Shown here in pieces: positions 21,501-33,840 of a DNA stretch of 64,000 nt. Where the stretch lies: contig NW_017189517.1 in NCBI RefSeq assembly GCF_001704415.2, positions 12,535,167 to 12,599,166 of the forward strand, given 5' to 3'. The position numbers and the translations under genes were made by a program. Each line of letters begins with the position of its first letter. Position 1 is the first letter of the stretch. The stretch is from Capra hircus. Taxonomy: Eukaryota > Chordata > Mammalia > Artiodactyla > Bovidae. The notes below the pieces were generated by a model that had not been told where the DNA came from, did not search any database, and worked only from the letters and a program-made list of their open reading frames with translations.

Positions 21501-22983
21501 TGGGAACAAGTACCTTTAACTGCTGACCAACCCAAAACAAACACAAATTATGACCCCAAAAAAAGCAAATAGAGCCATATTAATGTAGGCTTTTAGATCT
21601 TACGGAATCCGGTTCTGAAGCATCCTGCTCTTCCTGAATGGTTATATATTGCTTCAATACAGCCAAATGACAGTGTTGGAAAGACAGCTTTGAGAATTAG
21701 GATAAATAAGGTATCAATTACAGTATCAGTTGTTAATGCTATCCATTTGACCTAAAAGGAGTCAGAAAAGTTTTTTTTTTTCCCCAGATCATTCTAAGAA
21801 ATACACAATATAAAACCATAATTTACTTCTCCTTGGTATTAAGTTGAGCGGCTGTGTTTTTTTAAAGAGTGATGGGGAAATAATGCAACTGGGAAGAAGG
21901 ACCTTATTTTTATTTGAGAAATAAAGGTACTCCCAGGTTGTCTGGGCACATGGAAGCACACGCATGTGCACAATGTACAGATTAGTCTGCATTTTAGGAC
22001 AGTTTATACAACCGTGCATTGATTTATTCCCAGATGATTATAGAAAAATACCTATTTTTACAGCACTCCTCCAATTCTAAGAATGAAAGAAAAAAACTTT
22101 ACAATAAACTATAGTCAATGTTTGCATTATACTATGTCTCTCCAAGGCTCTGTATGTTGAACTCCAGTAAGTTAATTAGAATATGTTGATTAGAACTCAA
22201 GAGGAAGCAGAAATGAAAGAAAGCTTGATTTAAGTATGTGTGTGTGTAGGGGTATATACATGTAAGTGAATATACATGTGAATGTATATAACATGTATAG
22301 TATATATAACATGTATGTTATATATTCACATACACGTCACACACACATACATATATATTTTTTTTCTCCTTCTATATGTATATGATCCTTTTCAAGAAAC
22401 TCAAGCATAGTAACCCCAGAACTCTTCATGATAGCCATGAGACCAAAGTGTTAAGGGAAAAAAAGGAGACTGATTAATAGAGATTTAGAAATCAATTAGG
22501 CATGCTGTTTAAAATATTGTGTCTACTCTTAGAGCCTTCTTCTATCAGCATTACACTGGGTCATGAGTAGAAGGAGTGATTTGTTTCTAACATTAGACAG
22601 AGGTCAGTTTTATGACCACACAGTGGATGAACTTGAAGGGCCCAGAAGGAAAGGGCCTCCAATTGAGAAAGGCAGTCTGGGCAGAATTGCAGGAGATTGG
22701 CGCTAGACTTCTGACAGGTTGTGTGATCTCCTTAAGGCTATGGGAGCGTCCTAGAGACCGAGAGTTTGCTTGATCTTGTTTTCCAATGTGGATTACTCAA
22801 ATTAGCTTAAAATTGTCCCCACCAGTTTTTTTGAATCTCGAGCTCCTTGGCAACTGGTGTGGAAATTTGAGACTAGTTTCTTAAGGCTTATTCAGGTTTC
22901 CTTGAATGTACGAGTAACTCCTTATTAGGCAAGTTCCCGGGTCTCCTTTATATTCCCAGTGCCTGGTACATAGTAGTTGATAG
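18546..22983. other. Retroposon-poor region downstream of the CpG island (probable intron 1)
   Basis: 4.4 kb without a young SINE or LINE. A MIR/L2-like tail may lie near 20,480-20,540. No exon is recognised. If the island promotes a plus-strand gene, this is the start of its first intron. Confidence 0.45.
22237..22372. repeat. AT-rich (TG/TA/CA) microsatellite with imperfect palindrome
   Basis: A short TG run leads into tatacatgtaa/gtatataacatgta units and ends in a CA-rich segment. The middle forms an imperfect inverted repeat: 'tgtgaatgtatataacat' near 22,278 pairs with 'gttatatattcacata' near 22,317-22,332. A cruciform or hairpin is possible. Confidence 0.7.
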
Positions 22984-23192
22984 TAGTGTTAGTCACTCAG
23001 TTGTGTCCAGCTCTTTGCAACCCCACAGACTATAGCTTGCCAGGCTCCTCCATCCATGGGATTCTCCAGGCAAGGATACTGGAGTGGGTTGCCATTCCCT
23101 TCTCTGGGAGATCTTCCCAACCTAGGGATCAACCCCTAGTCTCCTAAGTTGCAGGCAAATTCTTTACCATTTGAGCTACAGGGAGGGTTCTC
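22984..23192 (-). mobile_element. Bov-tA SINE, the only young retroposon between 14.5 and 28.6 kb
   Basis: Reverse Bov-tA: 'gttagtcactcagttgtgtc', 'ggcaaggatactggagtggg', then 'ttaccatttgagctacaggg'. Moderately diverged, with no clear target-site duplication. Confidence 0.88.
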
Positions 23193-26100
23193 AGTAAAAC
23201 TTGGTTAAGTAAATGGGAGAATAGTCTTTCTAACTTGTTTTATTTTATGAACAGCCTTTCTGTGATTTCAGGTAGCGTTATCTATTTTTTATTGACAAAA
23301 AATTATCAACAACAACAAACAGGATATCCTGCTTGACGCCATGGTAGCAGCTCTGCCACAAGTCCAGGGAAAAGCAGGCAATGGCAGCCTTTGGGCTGAG
23401 GCCTCAAGGAGTAGCCTGAAAGCCAGCTGCTCTTTTCCTGTCACCTGTAGTTGCATTTAGTGTATCCCCAGCACATCCCATAGAAATCAGTCCGCAACCA
23501 GAAGTTATGTAGAAACAGTCCTTCAAACCGTTTTACCAGGTCAAAAAAAAAAAAAAGGAACAAAATCAGAAATACCGTGACTCAGATGCCTCGTGTCATG
23601 TATAGTTTAGAAAGTGATGAAGTCAGACAAAACCCCAAAAGGGCACTGAGAGCTGTCTCATTTTCACTCAAAACACTGATTGCCCATTTAGAGGGTGAAT
23701 TTGCATAGGTTTTTATTTACCAAGATACAGGTGTGAATAGCGCCTCTTTTTACTGTATCCAGAAAGCAAAGTCCACCCAGTGGAAGAGACGAGCTGCCAT
23801 TTCAGATCCACCACAATCATCTTTTGTGTCCAGAGGACCATGAGCCTTTAGGTACAGCTTTTGTAGTCTCTCCTTATATAGCAGCGTGAAGAACCAAACA
23901 AGGGGCTGTGTTTTTATTTGGCAAGGGGCAGTTGGCCTGTTAGCAAAAAACAAGAGAGTGGAAGAACCAGAGAGCTTGCATTTCAACTTTTGTGTTTAGT
24001 CTTCAGCCTTCACGCAGGAAAACAAAGCAGAACCAAAGTACCATGTATAATATTAATTTGGACATATAGCCCATAGTATAATTTCTCACTTTTTTTTTTT
24101 TTTTTTGCTTTACAAACTGAGAAAATGAGATTGTCACATAATGTTAGGGTGGTTGTTTTATTGTACTCTGTACATGTACTCTGTAGTGGTTTTTCCAAGT
24201 TCTATTTAAAATATATAGAAATACACTCAACCAGATGTGTGACATGCTGGCAGAGATCAAATTCCTTCTCAGCACCCTACTGTCCACCGAAATGCAGGCA
24301 CTCCATAAATGGCCCAATTTTTTTGGTTAAAGAACAAACACATTGATGTGTCCCCCCACCCCGTCCTTGCTATGTGTTGTCAGTGAGGCTCCCAGAGAAG
24401 AGGAGTGGATTTTTTTCAGAGGTGATTTTGAGCAAAATTTAAACTTTCAAGTTGTTGATGTCAGCATCTTTCCTAAGTGATTGGATAGCATGAAGAAAAC
24501 CTTCTTAGCTCACCCAGAAGTATGAGGTGAAAAATATACAGATTATAGGGTCGCTTTTTATGTCTAAGAGCTTCAAAATGTAGAAAACCATGGGGATCAA
24601 GGAGGTGCTGGGTAGTCTGATCTGTTTTATAAATGCCTGTAGCAGTGGCCGCAGCCACAGGAAGGGACTGTGTCTATAAGTGTTCTGCCGGCTTTCTGAA
24701 GCCAGGGTCTGGGCTGGGATCACACTCACAGTCTCCCCAAGGGAAGGCCTTTTTTTTGGAGAAAGAGCTTGGCGGAACTTTGGCCAACTAGCTGCCCTGC
24801 CACCGTTTAGTAGTGCTCTTTCTTTGATAAACCTAGTTTTGCTGGGGGATTCATTTGGACATCCCGAGAGCTTCAGTGTAGCAATAACATGAGGGCAAAA
24901 CGCTTGTACTTTCCAGTTGAAACTTCCCCTCCAAAGATCTTTGGTGATTGAGAAGTTTAGAGGCTACATAAATGTGACACAGGGCTTGGCATTTCACAGT
25001 TCTGGAAAAAAGACAGGAATCCCTCCATATGGTGTGAAGTGTGTGTTGACAGTAGTGAAGGATCGAAAATGCGACTCCCTTAGAGACCTCTCATACCTGC
25101 ACATACTTTGAGGTTACACAGGTCATATTGTGGGCTGGTGAGAGAGAGAGGGAGAGAGAAACCAAATTGAAGACACTAGTTCCTCTTCTCTGGGGTATTA
25201 TAGTCTGCAGTTCTCGCCTTACTCATCAGGTGCATGCAAATTGTTCTGAAAACTGACCCGAAATTAACAGGAAACATCTAGGTTATCTAATGTCTGATCC
25301 TGAACACTTTTACTTTTTCTCATGTGGTCTGTTATTCCTGTATTCATTAAAATGCAGAAGTTCAAGTGACTGGTTGTGTGACCAGTCCTAAGGAAATTTT
25401 TTGGTAAAAGTTAACAGTTTTCACTTTCAAGTCTAGACCATCTAACAGCTCCCTTCATTGCCTTCCATCTTATCCCCAAAGAAATGTCCATAATATTTTT
25501 AGCCGTCTATGAAACCAGTTCCGACAGAAGCACTGAGAAATAGTGACAAGCAATGACAGGAAATGCCGTTTGCCCTGGTCTCCTTCATAACTTAGTGAGG
25601 CCACAGCTGCCTATTTGCTTTTCGCTTCCTGTTTGGGGGCTATTTGGGTCAAAAGTAGCAGTGTTTTCCGTATAGAGATGATTTTTTTTTTTTTTGGCTT
25701 TTTTCTGTAGGGCCACGGTAAATCTGTCACTGGACTGCATATTTTGTATATTTTATGAACTGTATCATGTGGTTTGAGTTTAATTTGGAAGGCAGTGCTT
25801 TTACAATAAAGATCCGCCCACCTCCCCCCCTCAAGTGCAGCTTTAGGGTCTGGGGTTGCAGGGGCATTCGAAAGTTTATAGCTCTATTTACACAATAGTG
25901 ATTGCTGAGAAGGGCATTTCCTGCCAGTTAATGACTGGTCGGAAAGGCCAATGGTCCAAATCCAGGGAGAGAGGACCATTCATTAGATGCCACGAAGGGA
26001 CCAGGACGCTTTTATCATGAAGTGGTGGGGAGAAAGTGAAAACACGGTCTGCCTTTTGAAGAGCCCAAAGCAGTGCAAGCAAAGCCAGATATGGAGGTGC

Positions 26101-28577
26101 TGCTTTGTGGTGTGAAAAATGGACCTTCTTTTCATGACCAGGACCAACTGACTTTCCCAAGAGGGTACACAATCAAGATGTGGATGAGGAGGGCATTTCC
26201 TTCAGGTTGATGACCCATGGAGAAAAGACAGAGAAAGATGAAGGCCCTGAGCTGGCCTAGTATTAGCTGCCTAAGTGGTCAACTCGCAGGTGTTACAGCG
26301 CCCTTAAAAACCTTTAAGATCACAGGATTGAATTTCCTAACTGGTTGGATAACCAATTCATTGTGAAGTGGACAAGCATTTAGGGATGGAAAGAATGATC
26401 TCTTTTCAAGGTCAGTTAAGCAGGACACCAATATTCTGTTTCAATCTCCTAATATAAAGAAGGTAAATAATATGTATGAAGAATGCTTCGCCTCTTGTGA
26501 AAGGAAGTGTCTTTGAGGGCTGTAATAGTGACCATTTAACCTAAGACATTCTCAGGAAACAGTTTCGTCCGAAGTATAATTCTTGCCTGCTATAAAGCAG
26601 CTGAGGTGTGAAGCATTTGGCATTGATTTAGAGCAAAAGCAGAATAGGACCAAGATTAGGTTCACATCCAGGAATCCCTGACTTCCTGGCCTGTCCTTCA
26701 CTCCCTTAGCTTCTTAAGCCTTCATTTTGCAAAAATGTTAAATGTTTATAAAGGTTAAACATCTGCTCTAAGTTGTTTAATAGATACCTCCATGTAAGGG
26801 GGTTCTGGGACACCCCCACTTCAGAACTTGGCTTAGTCTTTTACCTTGAAATTTTCTTTCATATCTTCCAAATTTGGTAGGGGAATGGCAGGGGTGGACC
26901 CGACCTCTGAAAAACAGGCAATCGTAATAGGCCAGGCACCTGGATTTCTTCATGGGATTGAGTCATCTGTCACAGGCAGAGCACACCAAATATTAAGTTT
27001 CATTTTTGCGTCTGGAAAATGTCATTATATGCTTTTTAAATATTCAGTAATCCAAAGATTGCTGGTCATCACCAGCTTCAAAATTAAAAGAGTTTTCTGA
27101 AGTTTAAAACACCCTACAAATTAACTGTATACCAGTTACCATTGTTATTATTAGATGATACCTCGAACACATGTATAAACAAAAAAGTGACTTGGATGAA
27201 CTAAACAAAAAATTACAACGTGATTTTATTGTTGAGAATTCTTGCATTTGAATGTTAAGATATACTCAAATTTTTCAAGCTCAGATTCAATATAATATTC
27301 TGATTTACAAAATGTTTTGGATTAAGAACAAATAAGGTTCTTCTGAGTAGATGTCCCATTGACCTGAATATTAACATGCATTTATAATTAGCCACACAGC
27401 TGCATTTAAATAATGATCCAGAAACCTTAGAGGTATCTTGTTCTAAGAGGTTAAATACCCCTTCCATCTTCTTGACATCATGTTTTGTTTAGCAAACCCT
27501 TTCTTTGTAGGTTATCCCCAAATATATTTCATGCTGGTTCGGATTCAGTTACTGTAGTCTGTACTAGTGGCCTCATAATTAATGAAGATTTATCCTACTG
27601 TTATCAGAGCTAATACCATTACCTTGTGGCATGTGGTAAGTCTATTTTTTTGTATCAGTGCAGTCTTCAAGTGGTGGGCAGCAAGTCATTAGTGCATAAA
27701 GAAATCTACTTAGGAAGTTATGACTAGCATTTCTTTTAAACAATATTGAATAGAATATATAGCAAGAAAACAGCAAAATATATCATGTAATACATTTAAA
27801 TATTTTTGATGAGACTGTTATTTCAGATCTATACATATATATACTTAGGATGTTAAACTGTGTTTCTTATTATTTGTTGCTGTTGAAAAGTTTAAAAGTC
27901 AATGTTTTAGTAGATATAATTTCAAACCAGGTCAAAAATGATTTTTCCTCTTTTTTTTTTTTTTGAAGGGAAGGTAGTCAAGACATACAGGGGACTTGGT
28001 TGCTGAAATATTGACTGATGTTAAGTACCCTGACAGTTGTGTGTCTGTTTTTCAAACTAAGAAGTGAGACATATTGCTGTAGGAATGCTGTAAGATTTAA
28101 CATCTATGATATTGTTGTAGTCCTGAGGGTATGCACTTCATGTAAGTATTATGTCTTTATCGAGTAATGATAGACCATGAGACACAGGAAACAATGTTCC
28201 CTATGAACAGAAGCCAAAAGAGGACATCTTAGAAAAACAACAACAATAACTAAAAATCTTGAAATGGCTGGATGTGAGGTGCTTCTAGCAGCAAAAGAAT
28301 GGTCAAAAAATTTATGTGTAGAAAAAAGCTCACATTATTATAGGATGAATTTAAGTGTAAAAAATTTAAAAATTGGTTTTTACAAATCTAAAATGGTCAT
28401 ATCAAGAAAGAAGAAAACTGGTTTTTAAATAAGTTGTAAATTTACACATTTACCATATGTTGGAAGAAATACCTGTGAGTGGCTATTTTTTTTTCTGCAG
28501 TGAACAGAGGCACACATTAAAATGAATTGTAAAATTGTGGATGGGAGGTGTAAGATGAAAGTTAAATATACCTAAGA
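23193..28577. other. Retroposon-poor single-copy region, no gene recognised
   Basis: 5.4 kb with only homopolymer tracts (for example A run at 23,542-23,556, T runs at 24,090-24,106, 25,682-25,696 and 27,952-27,964). Short open frames show no family features. It may be intronic and rich in conserved non-coding sequence, but conservation cannot be judged from one sequence. Confidence 0.45.
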
Positions 28578-28585
28578 TGTTGATG

Positions 28586-28646
28586 TGAAAGTGAAAGTCG
28601 CTCAGTCGCTTCTAACTCTTTACCAACTGAGCTATCAGGGAAGCCC
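28586..28646 (-). mobile_element. Internally deleted Bov-tA SINE (61 bp)
   Basis: Only the two ends of a Bov-tA remain: the 3' tail ('gaaagtgaaagtcgctcagt') is joined to the tRNA-like head ('accaactgagctatcaggga'). Flanks tgttgatg at 28578-28585 and 28647-28654 are identical, so the insertion was complete and then lost about 150 bp internally. The join lies in TCTTT, a string present at both parental positions. Confidence 0.82.
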
Positions 28647-28710
28647 TGTTGATGGGAATGATTGCACAAATAAAGACGACAATAGTCATAGAGCCTTTTT
28701 AATTACTTTT

Positions 28711-28913
28711 GGGCTTCTCTTGTGTCTCAGCTGGTAAAAGAATCCAACTGCAATGCAGGAGACCTGGGTTCCATCCCTGGGTTGGAAGATCCCCTGGAGA
28801 AGGGAAAGGCTACCCACTCCAGTATTCTGGCCTGGAGAATTCCATGGACTGTATAGTCCATGGGGTCGCAAAGAGTCGGACACGACTGAGCGACTTTCAC
28901 TTTCACTTTTCAC
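28711..28913 (+). mobile_element. Bov-tA SINE
   Basis: Forward copy from 'gggcttctcttgtgtctcag' to 'cacgactgagcgactttcac' and a CACTTTCACTTTT tail. Lightly diverged. Confidence 0.92.
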
Positions 28914-29601
28914 TGATAAGAATTAAGCCCAGCACTAGGAAAGAAAGGATTTACTCACATAAGGTACTGAGTATAATCCATTAAGAGGTTGCAAACAGCT
29001 TTAGAAATCTGGACAATTTGTGCATATTCCTTTGAATTAAATCATTGTTAGGGAGAGTACAACATAGCCTTCTAGGGTACTGTTGTGTCTCCAGTAGGAT
29101 CATAAGGATCCGCCCCCTATCCCCAGTTCTCTCCCAGTGCCATGAAACCTCTTTTATGGCTGGACATGTTGACTTCATTCCCAAAGGTCTTTTACTGTGG
29201 ACATCTTTCAGAGCCTTTAAGCACTGCTGTTTCCTCCACACTGAGAATATGAAATGAAATTAGGTTTTTCATCACACACATTTAAATGTTAAACTTAAGT
29301 TACTGCTCTGGAAATAAAATACAATCTCAGTTCTAATGAGTTGATAGCTAAACTCTGTCACTGTAAATGAGTTTTATCTCCCTCTTCAGACATACCATAT
29401 TTAAAACTTAAGAACAGAGAAAGGCTTACACATCTAATGGTTGTGTAATTAGCAATCAATTTATTAAATGGGATGTAAAACAAATTAAGCACCGTAATAA
29501 AGTGTTATACCATCACTGACAGAAATGTTCCATGAATTACTCTATTCATGATGATAAAAACTAAAAAATGATGGATGAATCTGCATATATTTCCCTATCT
29601 T

Positions 29602-30896
29602 TTTTTTAATTTTTTTTAATTTTTTAAATTTAAAAATCTTTAATTCTTACATGCGTTCCCAAACATGAACCCCCCTCCCACCTCCCTCCCCACAACATCT
29701 CTCTGGGTCATCCCCATGCACCAGCCCCAAGCATGCTGCACCCTACGTCAGACATGGACTGGCGATTCAATTCTTACATGATAGTATACATGTTAGAATT
29801 CCCATTCTCCCAAATCATCCCACCCTCTCCCTCTCCCTCTGAGTCCAAAAGTCCATTATACACATCTGTGTCTTTTTTCCTGTCTTGCATACAGGGTCAT
29901 CATTGCCATCTTCCTAAATTCCATATATATGTGTTAGTATACTGTATTGGTGTTTTTCTTTCTGGCTTACTTCACTCTGTATAATTGGCTCCAGGTTCAT
30001 CCATCTCATCAGAACTGATTCAAATGAATTCTTTTTAATGGCTGAGTAATACTCCATTGTGTATATGTACCACAGCTTTCTTATCCATTCATCTGCTGAT
30101 GGACATCTAGGTTGTTTCCATGTCCTGGCTATTATAAACAGTGCTGCGATGAACATTGGGGTACATGTGTCTCTTTCAATTCTGGTTTCCTTGGTGTGTA
30201 TGCCCAGCAGTGGGATTGCTGGGTCATAAGGTAGTTCTATTTGCAATTTTTTAAGGAATCTCCACACTGTTCTCCAGAGTGGCTGTACTAGTTTGCATTC
30301 CCACCAACAGTGTAGGAGGGTTCCCTTTTCTCCACACCCTCTCCAGCATTTATTGCTTACAGATTTTTGGATCGCAGCCATTCTGACTGGTGTGAAGTGG
30401 TACCTCATTGTGGTTTTGATTTGCATTTCTCTAATAATGAGTGATGTTGAGCATCTTTTCATGTGTTTGTTAGCCATCCGTATGTCTTCTTTGGAGAAAT
30501 GTCTATTTAGTTCTTTGGCCCATTTTTTGATTGGGTCGTTTATTTTTCTGGAATTGAGCTGCATAAGTTGCTTGTATATTTTTGAGATTAGTTGTTTGTC
30601 AGTTGCTTCATTTGCTATTATTTTCTCCCATTCAGAAGGCTGTCTTTTCACCTTGCTTATATTTTCCTTTGTTGTGCAGAAGCTTTTAATTTTAATTAGA
30701 TCCCATTTGTTTATTTTTGCTTTTATTTCCAGAATTCTGGGAGGTGGATCATAGAGGATCCTGCTGTGATTTATGTCTGAGAGTGTTTTGCCTATGTTCT
30801 CCTCTAGGAGTTTTATAGTTTCTGATCTTACATTTAGATCTTTAATCCATTTTGAGTTTATTTTTGTGTACGGTGTTAGAAAGTGATCTAGATTAT
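29602..30896 (-). mobile_element. Young 5'-truncated L1 insertion with 14-bp target-site duplication
   Basis: A minus-strand L1 3' portion of about 1.3 kb. The A-rich tail is read as T-rich sequence at 29,602-29,635, followed by about 280 bp of 3' UTR and the C-terminal part of ORF2. Flanks tatttccctatctt at 29588-29601 and 30897-30910 are identical. The ORF2 frame appears uninterrupted from its stop (29,914) up to the truncation point, which marks a recent insertion. L1 spreads by target-primed reverse transcription; a copy this short cannot move by itself. Confidence 0.93.
29914..30651 (-). pseudogene. L1 ORF2p C-terminal remnant (thumb to Cys-rich domain)
   Basis: 245 codons of L1 ORF2p, counted from a GTG that is simply internal. 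The frame is open further upstream to about 30,890 (with 'KENISK' and 'WDLIKIKSFC' blocks). The C-terminal cysteine motif CX3CX7HX4C is intact: C102, C106, H114 and C119. It is followed by the conserved 'PYDPAIPLLGIH' and 'KLWYIYTMEYYSAIKKN' blocks. In full elements this region aids RNA binding and reverse transcription. Endonuclease and RT domains are missing because of the 5' truncation. Confidence 0.92.
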
Positions 30897-31194
30897 TATT
30901 TCCCTATCTTTGAAGTGACAGGTTTTAACTATTTCTTGTTCTGTTCATTAAAGCTGTTTAGAGAGCACTAATATGTATGTTTTTAGGCCACAGGATGACT
31001 TTGCCTATAGCATCTGTTTCATCATAAACATTTTAGTAGCTAGAGTAGTTAAAATAAGATGTGGGCCATTTAAGTGTGAGTTATTCAGGATTTTCAGCTG
31101 CAACAAGGATGTGATGGTTTTGTGTGTTTGGGGCAAACAAAATTTGCCATTGGTTTGGGATGTCAGCTACTTTAAAATTTTTTAATACAATTTT

Positions 31195-31954
31195 AAAGGT
31201 TCTATTTCATTTATAGTTACTATAAAATATTGCCTATATTCTTTATGTTGTACAGTACATCCTTGAGTCTTCCTTATACCTGATATTTTGTGCCTTCCAC
31301 TGCCTCACCCCTCTGTTGCTCCTCCCCCCACTGGTAATGACCAGTTCGTATGTTTGCCTCTTTTTTGTTATATTCACTAGTTTATTTTCCACACATAAGT
31401 GATATTACACAATACTTATTTTTCTCTGTCTGATTTGTTTCACTTAACATAATGTCCAGCATAATGCCCTCCAAGTCCATTCATGTTGTTGCAAATGGCA
31501 AAATTTCATTCTTTGTTCATTGCTGAGTAGTATTTCAGTATATGTATTTATTTTTATTTTTAAATTGTATTAAAGTGTAGTTGATTTACAGTAAGTTAGT
31601 TTGTGGTGTACAGCAAAGTGATATATATGATCTATACATGATATCTATATATATACCTACTATATATATGATCTATTCTATATATAGTAGTGTGTACATG
31701 TTAATCCCAAAGTCCTAATCTATCCCTCACTCCCACCTTTCCCCTTTGGTAACCAGTAGTTTGTTTTTGAAGTCTGTGAGTCTGTTTGTGTTTTGTAAAT
31801 AAGTACATTTGTATCATTGTTTTTTAGATTCCACATTTAAGTGATATTGTATGATATTTGTCTTTCTATGTCTGACTTAGTGTGATAATCTCTAGGGCCA
31901 TCCATGTTGCTGCAGATGGCATTATTTCACTTTTTTATGGCTAAGTAGTATTCC

Positions 31955-31995
<41 letters not shown>

Positions 31996-32045
31996 CACAT
32001 CCTCTTTATCTTTTCATATGTTGATGGACACTTAGCTACCTCTTT
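31195..32045 (-). mobile_element. Older L1 3' fragments with internal TG microsatellite
   Basis: Two adjoining reverse L1 3' pieces. 31,195-31,545 has 'ttcacttaacataatgtcca' and 'gctgagtagtatttcagtat'. 31,546-32,045 has 'agtgtagttgatttacagta', 'gttaatcccaaagtccta' and 'agggccatccatgttgctgc'. An AT-rich TATATA stretch (31,620-31,690) and a TG run (31,958-31,993) lie within. No frame survives. Confidence 0.75.
31958..31993. repeat. (TG)n microsatellite
   Basis: About 18 uninterrupted TG units, at the position where L1 copies normally have the 'attgtatatatgtaccac' segment. It probably arose from that seed. Confidence 0.95.
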
Positions 32046-32445
32046 CACTTTAGCCCTGTGGGGTGTTTTGTGACTACATGGCAAATTAATAGTAATAAAA
32101 AGAAGCTATGGAAGAAGGTGTGCTACATCTGCCTAAACCCCAACCTGTCATTCATTTCACATATCATCCTAGCTTTTCTCAGTCTGAGAAATATAATGAT
32201 CTCTTGTGTAACACATCTGTCAAATTTCATTGAAAACCTCAAGGTATACATGGAATATAAGACCCTCAATTGGTGAGTTTGTTTATTGTAAATGACTGTT
32301 TCCCTTAGAAGGCAGTGAGACGGTGAGGGCCTACTGTCCTCTAGAATGAAGAAGGAAGATTGAAAGAAAGAAAGAGATGCTGTATTTACTAGTCTTTTGC
32401 TTTTGTAATTCCCTATAACTTATTGCTCATTTTTGTGGGACCCTA

Positions 32446-32748
32446 TCCTAAAGGAGATCAGTCCTGGGTGTTCATTGGAAGGACTGATGCTAAAGCTGAA
32501 ACTCCAGTACTTTGGCCACCTCATGTGAAGAGTTGACTCATTGGAAAAGACTCTGATGCTGGGAGGGATTGGGGGCAGGAGGAGAAGGGGATGACCAAGG
32601 ATGAGATGGCTGGATGGCATCACCGACTCGATGGACATGAGTTTGGGTAAACTCCGGGAGTTGGTGATGGACAGGGAGGCCTGGCGTGCTGCGATTTATG
32701 GGGTCGCAGAGTCGGACACGACTGAGCGACTGAATTGAACTGAACCGA
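32446..32748 (+). mobile_element. BovB LINE 3' end, 5'-truncated
   Basis: Forward BovB C-terminal region from 'tcctaaaggagatcagtcct' to the 'tgagcgactgaattgaactg' tail. Low divergence but frame broken ('gggatgaccaaggatgagat' carries changes). No clear target-site duplication. Confidence 0.9.
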
Positions 32749-33840
32749 ATGGCCAAAAAATTAAGATGTTGGTATTCCTATTGGCAGAATTTTTCCTAAG
32801 TGAGGAAAGCTCCTTGGTTCTAAGAATTGCCATCATTTTATTTCAGGAAGCTTGCAACAATTGGACATAGGAAAAACAAAAGCTTGGTCCTCTCAGTTTC
32901 AGGAGAGGAGCTCTGGTTCCTGTTGTTCCTCATGTCGAGTAATAATTCAAACAAAACAAAGCAAACCCCTCTTGAAATGAGAGGTTGATTGGTTGGTTTG
33001 TTCTTAAGTGGAAATAAGCTGGTTTCCTTGAATCCCTGTAGAGGGAGTGTTGTGGAGGACACACATCCAGACTTGGAGTCATTAAAACTTTAAGCTTCCT
33101 AGAGCGGAACAGAACAGAGGCAATAAGAAGTTGGAAAGTAAAATCAACACCCATTGCTTTTGTGTCCTGAAGGGTCCCTTTCTGATTTGCTAGGTATAAA
33201 ACTTAAGCACGTGAGATGTCAGAGGCCTGCAACTTCCCTTGACACCTTCTTAAGCTGGCAGGCCCGGACAGGGTGACTTTGGCTCTTGGAGTTCTTGGGT
33301 GGCAGTGCTTACTACCACCTTCGCCTCTAGTAATGGATTATACTTTTAAATCAATCTTAATATCTGTAGGCAGGAGTTTATATATAGGAATAAAATTTGA
33401 ACCCCCATTTTCACAGCCAATAAAAAGGTCCTATAATAGGTGTTTATTTAGAGTCAACTGACATTTATCGAACAGTTACTGGAGCCAGATGCTCTGTGCC
33501 CTGGTAGGTGCCTTCATTATTGTTATGACATTTCCTCTAGCTATGAAATGCAGTTGGTTCTAGCTAGGCAAGTATGCTCTTCTACACCAGTAGATATTGG
33601 GCTAAAGATTGTACCTTCACTTTTTAATTGCTCACTTTTTAGTACAACCCCACACCCCCCTCACAAACAAAACTAATTTCTTCATTGTCCAGTCATATTC
33701 TCTTCATTATTTGGGGACCATCTCATGACCTATGGCCTGCCTCTTCCATCAGTGAAGAAATTTATTTCCTTTTCAGTCAAGCCAACATTAATCTCTCAGT
33801 CATCTTGATAGAACAAATGACTGGTGGATGGTGCTACAGT
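32749..33840. other. Single-copy DNA with a possible MIR piece
   Basis: No gene recognised. About 33,455-33,545 ('gagtcaactgacatttatcg', 'agatgctctgtgccctggta') resembles the 5' half of a reverse MIR. Confidence 0.4.

Noticed and set aside
30293..30754. 153-codon plus-strand frame with hydrophobic stretches
   Set aside because: It is the antisense of the L1 ORF2 remnant; the true coding strand is minus.
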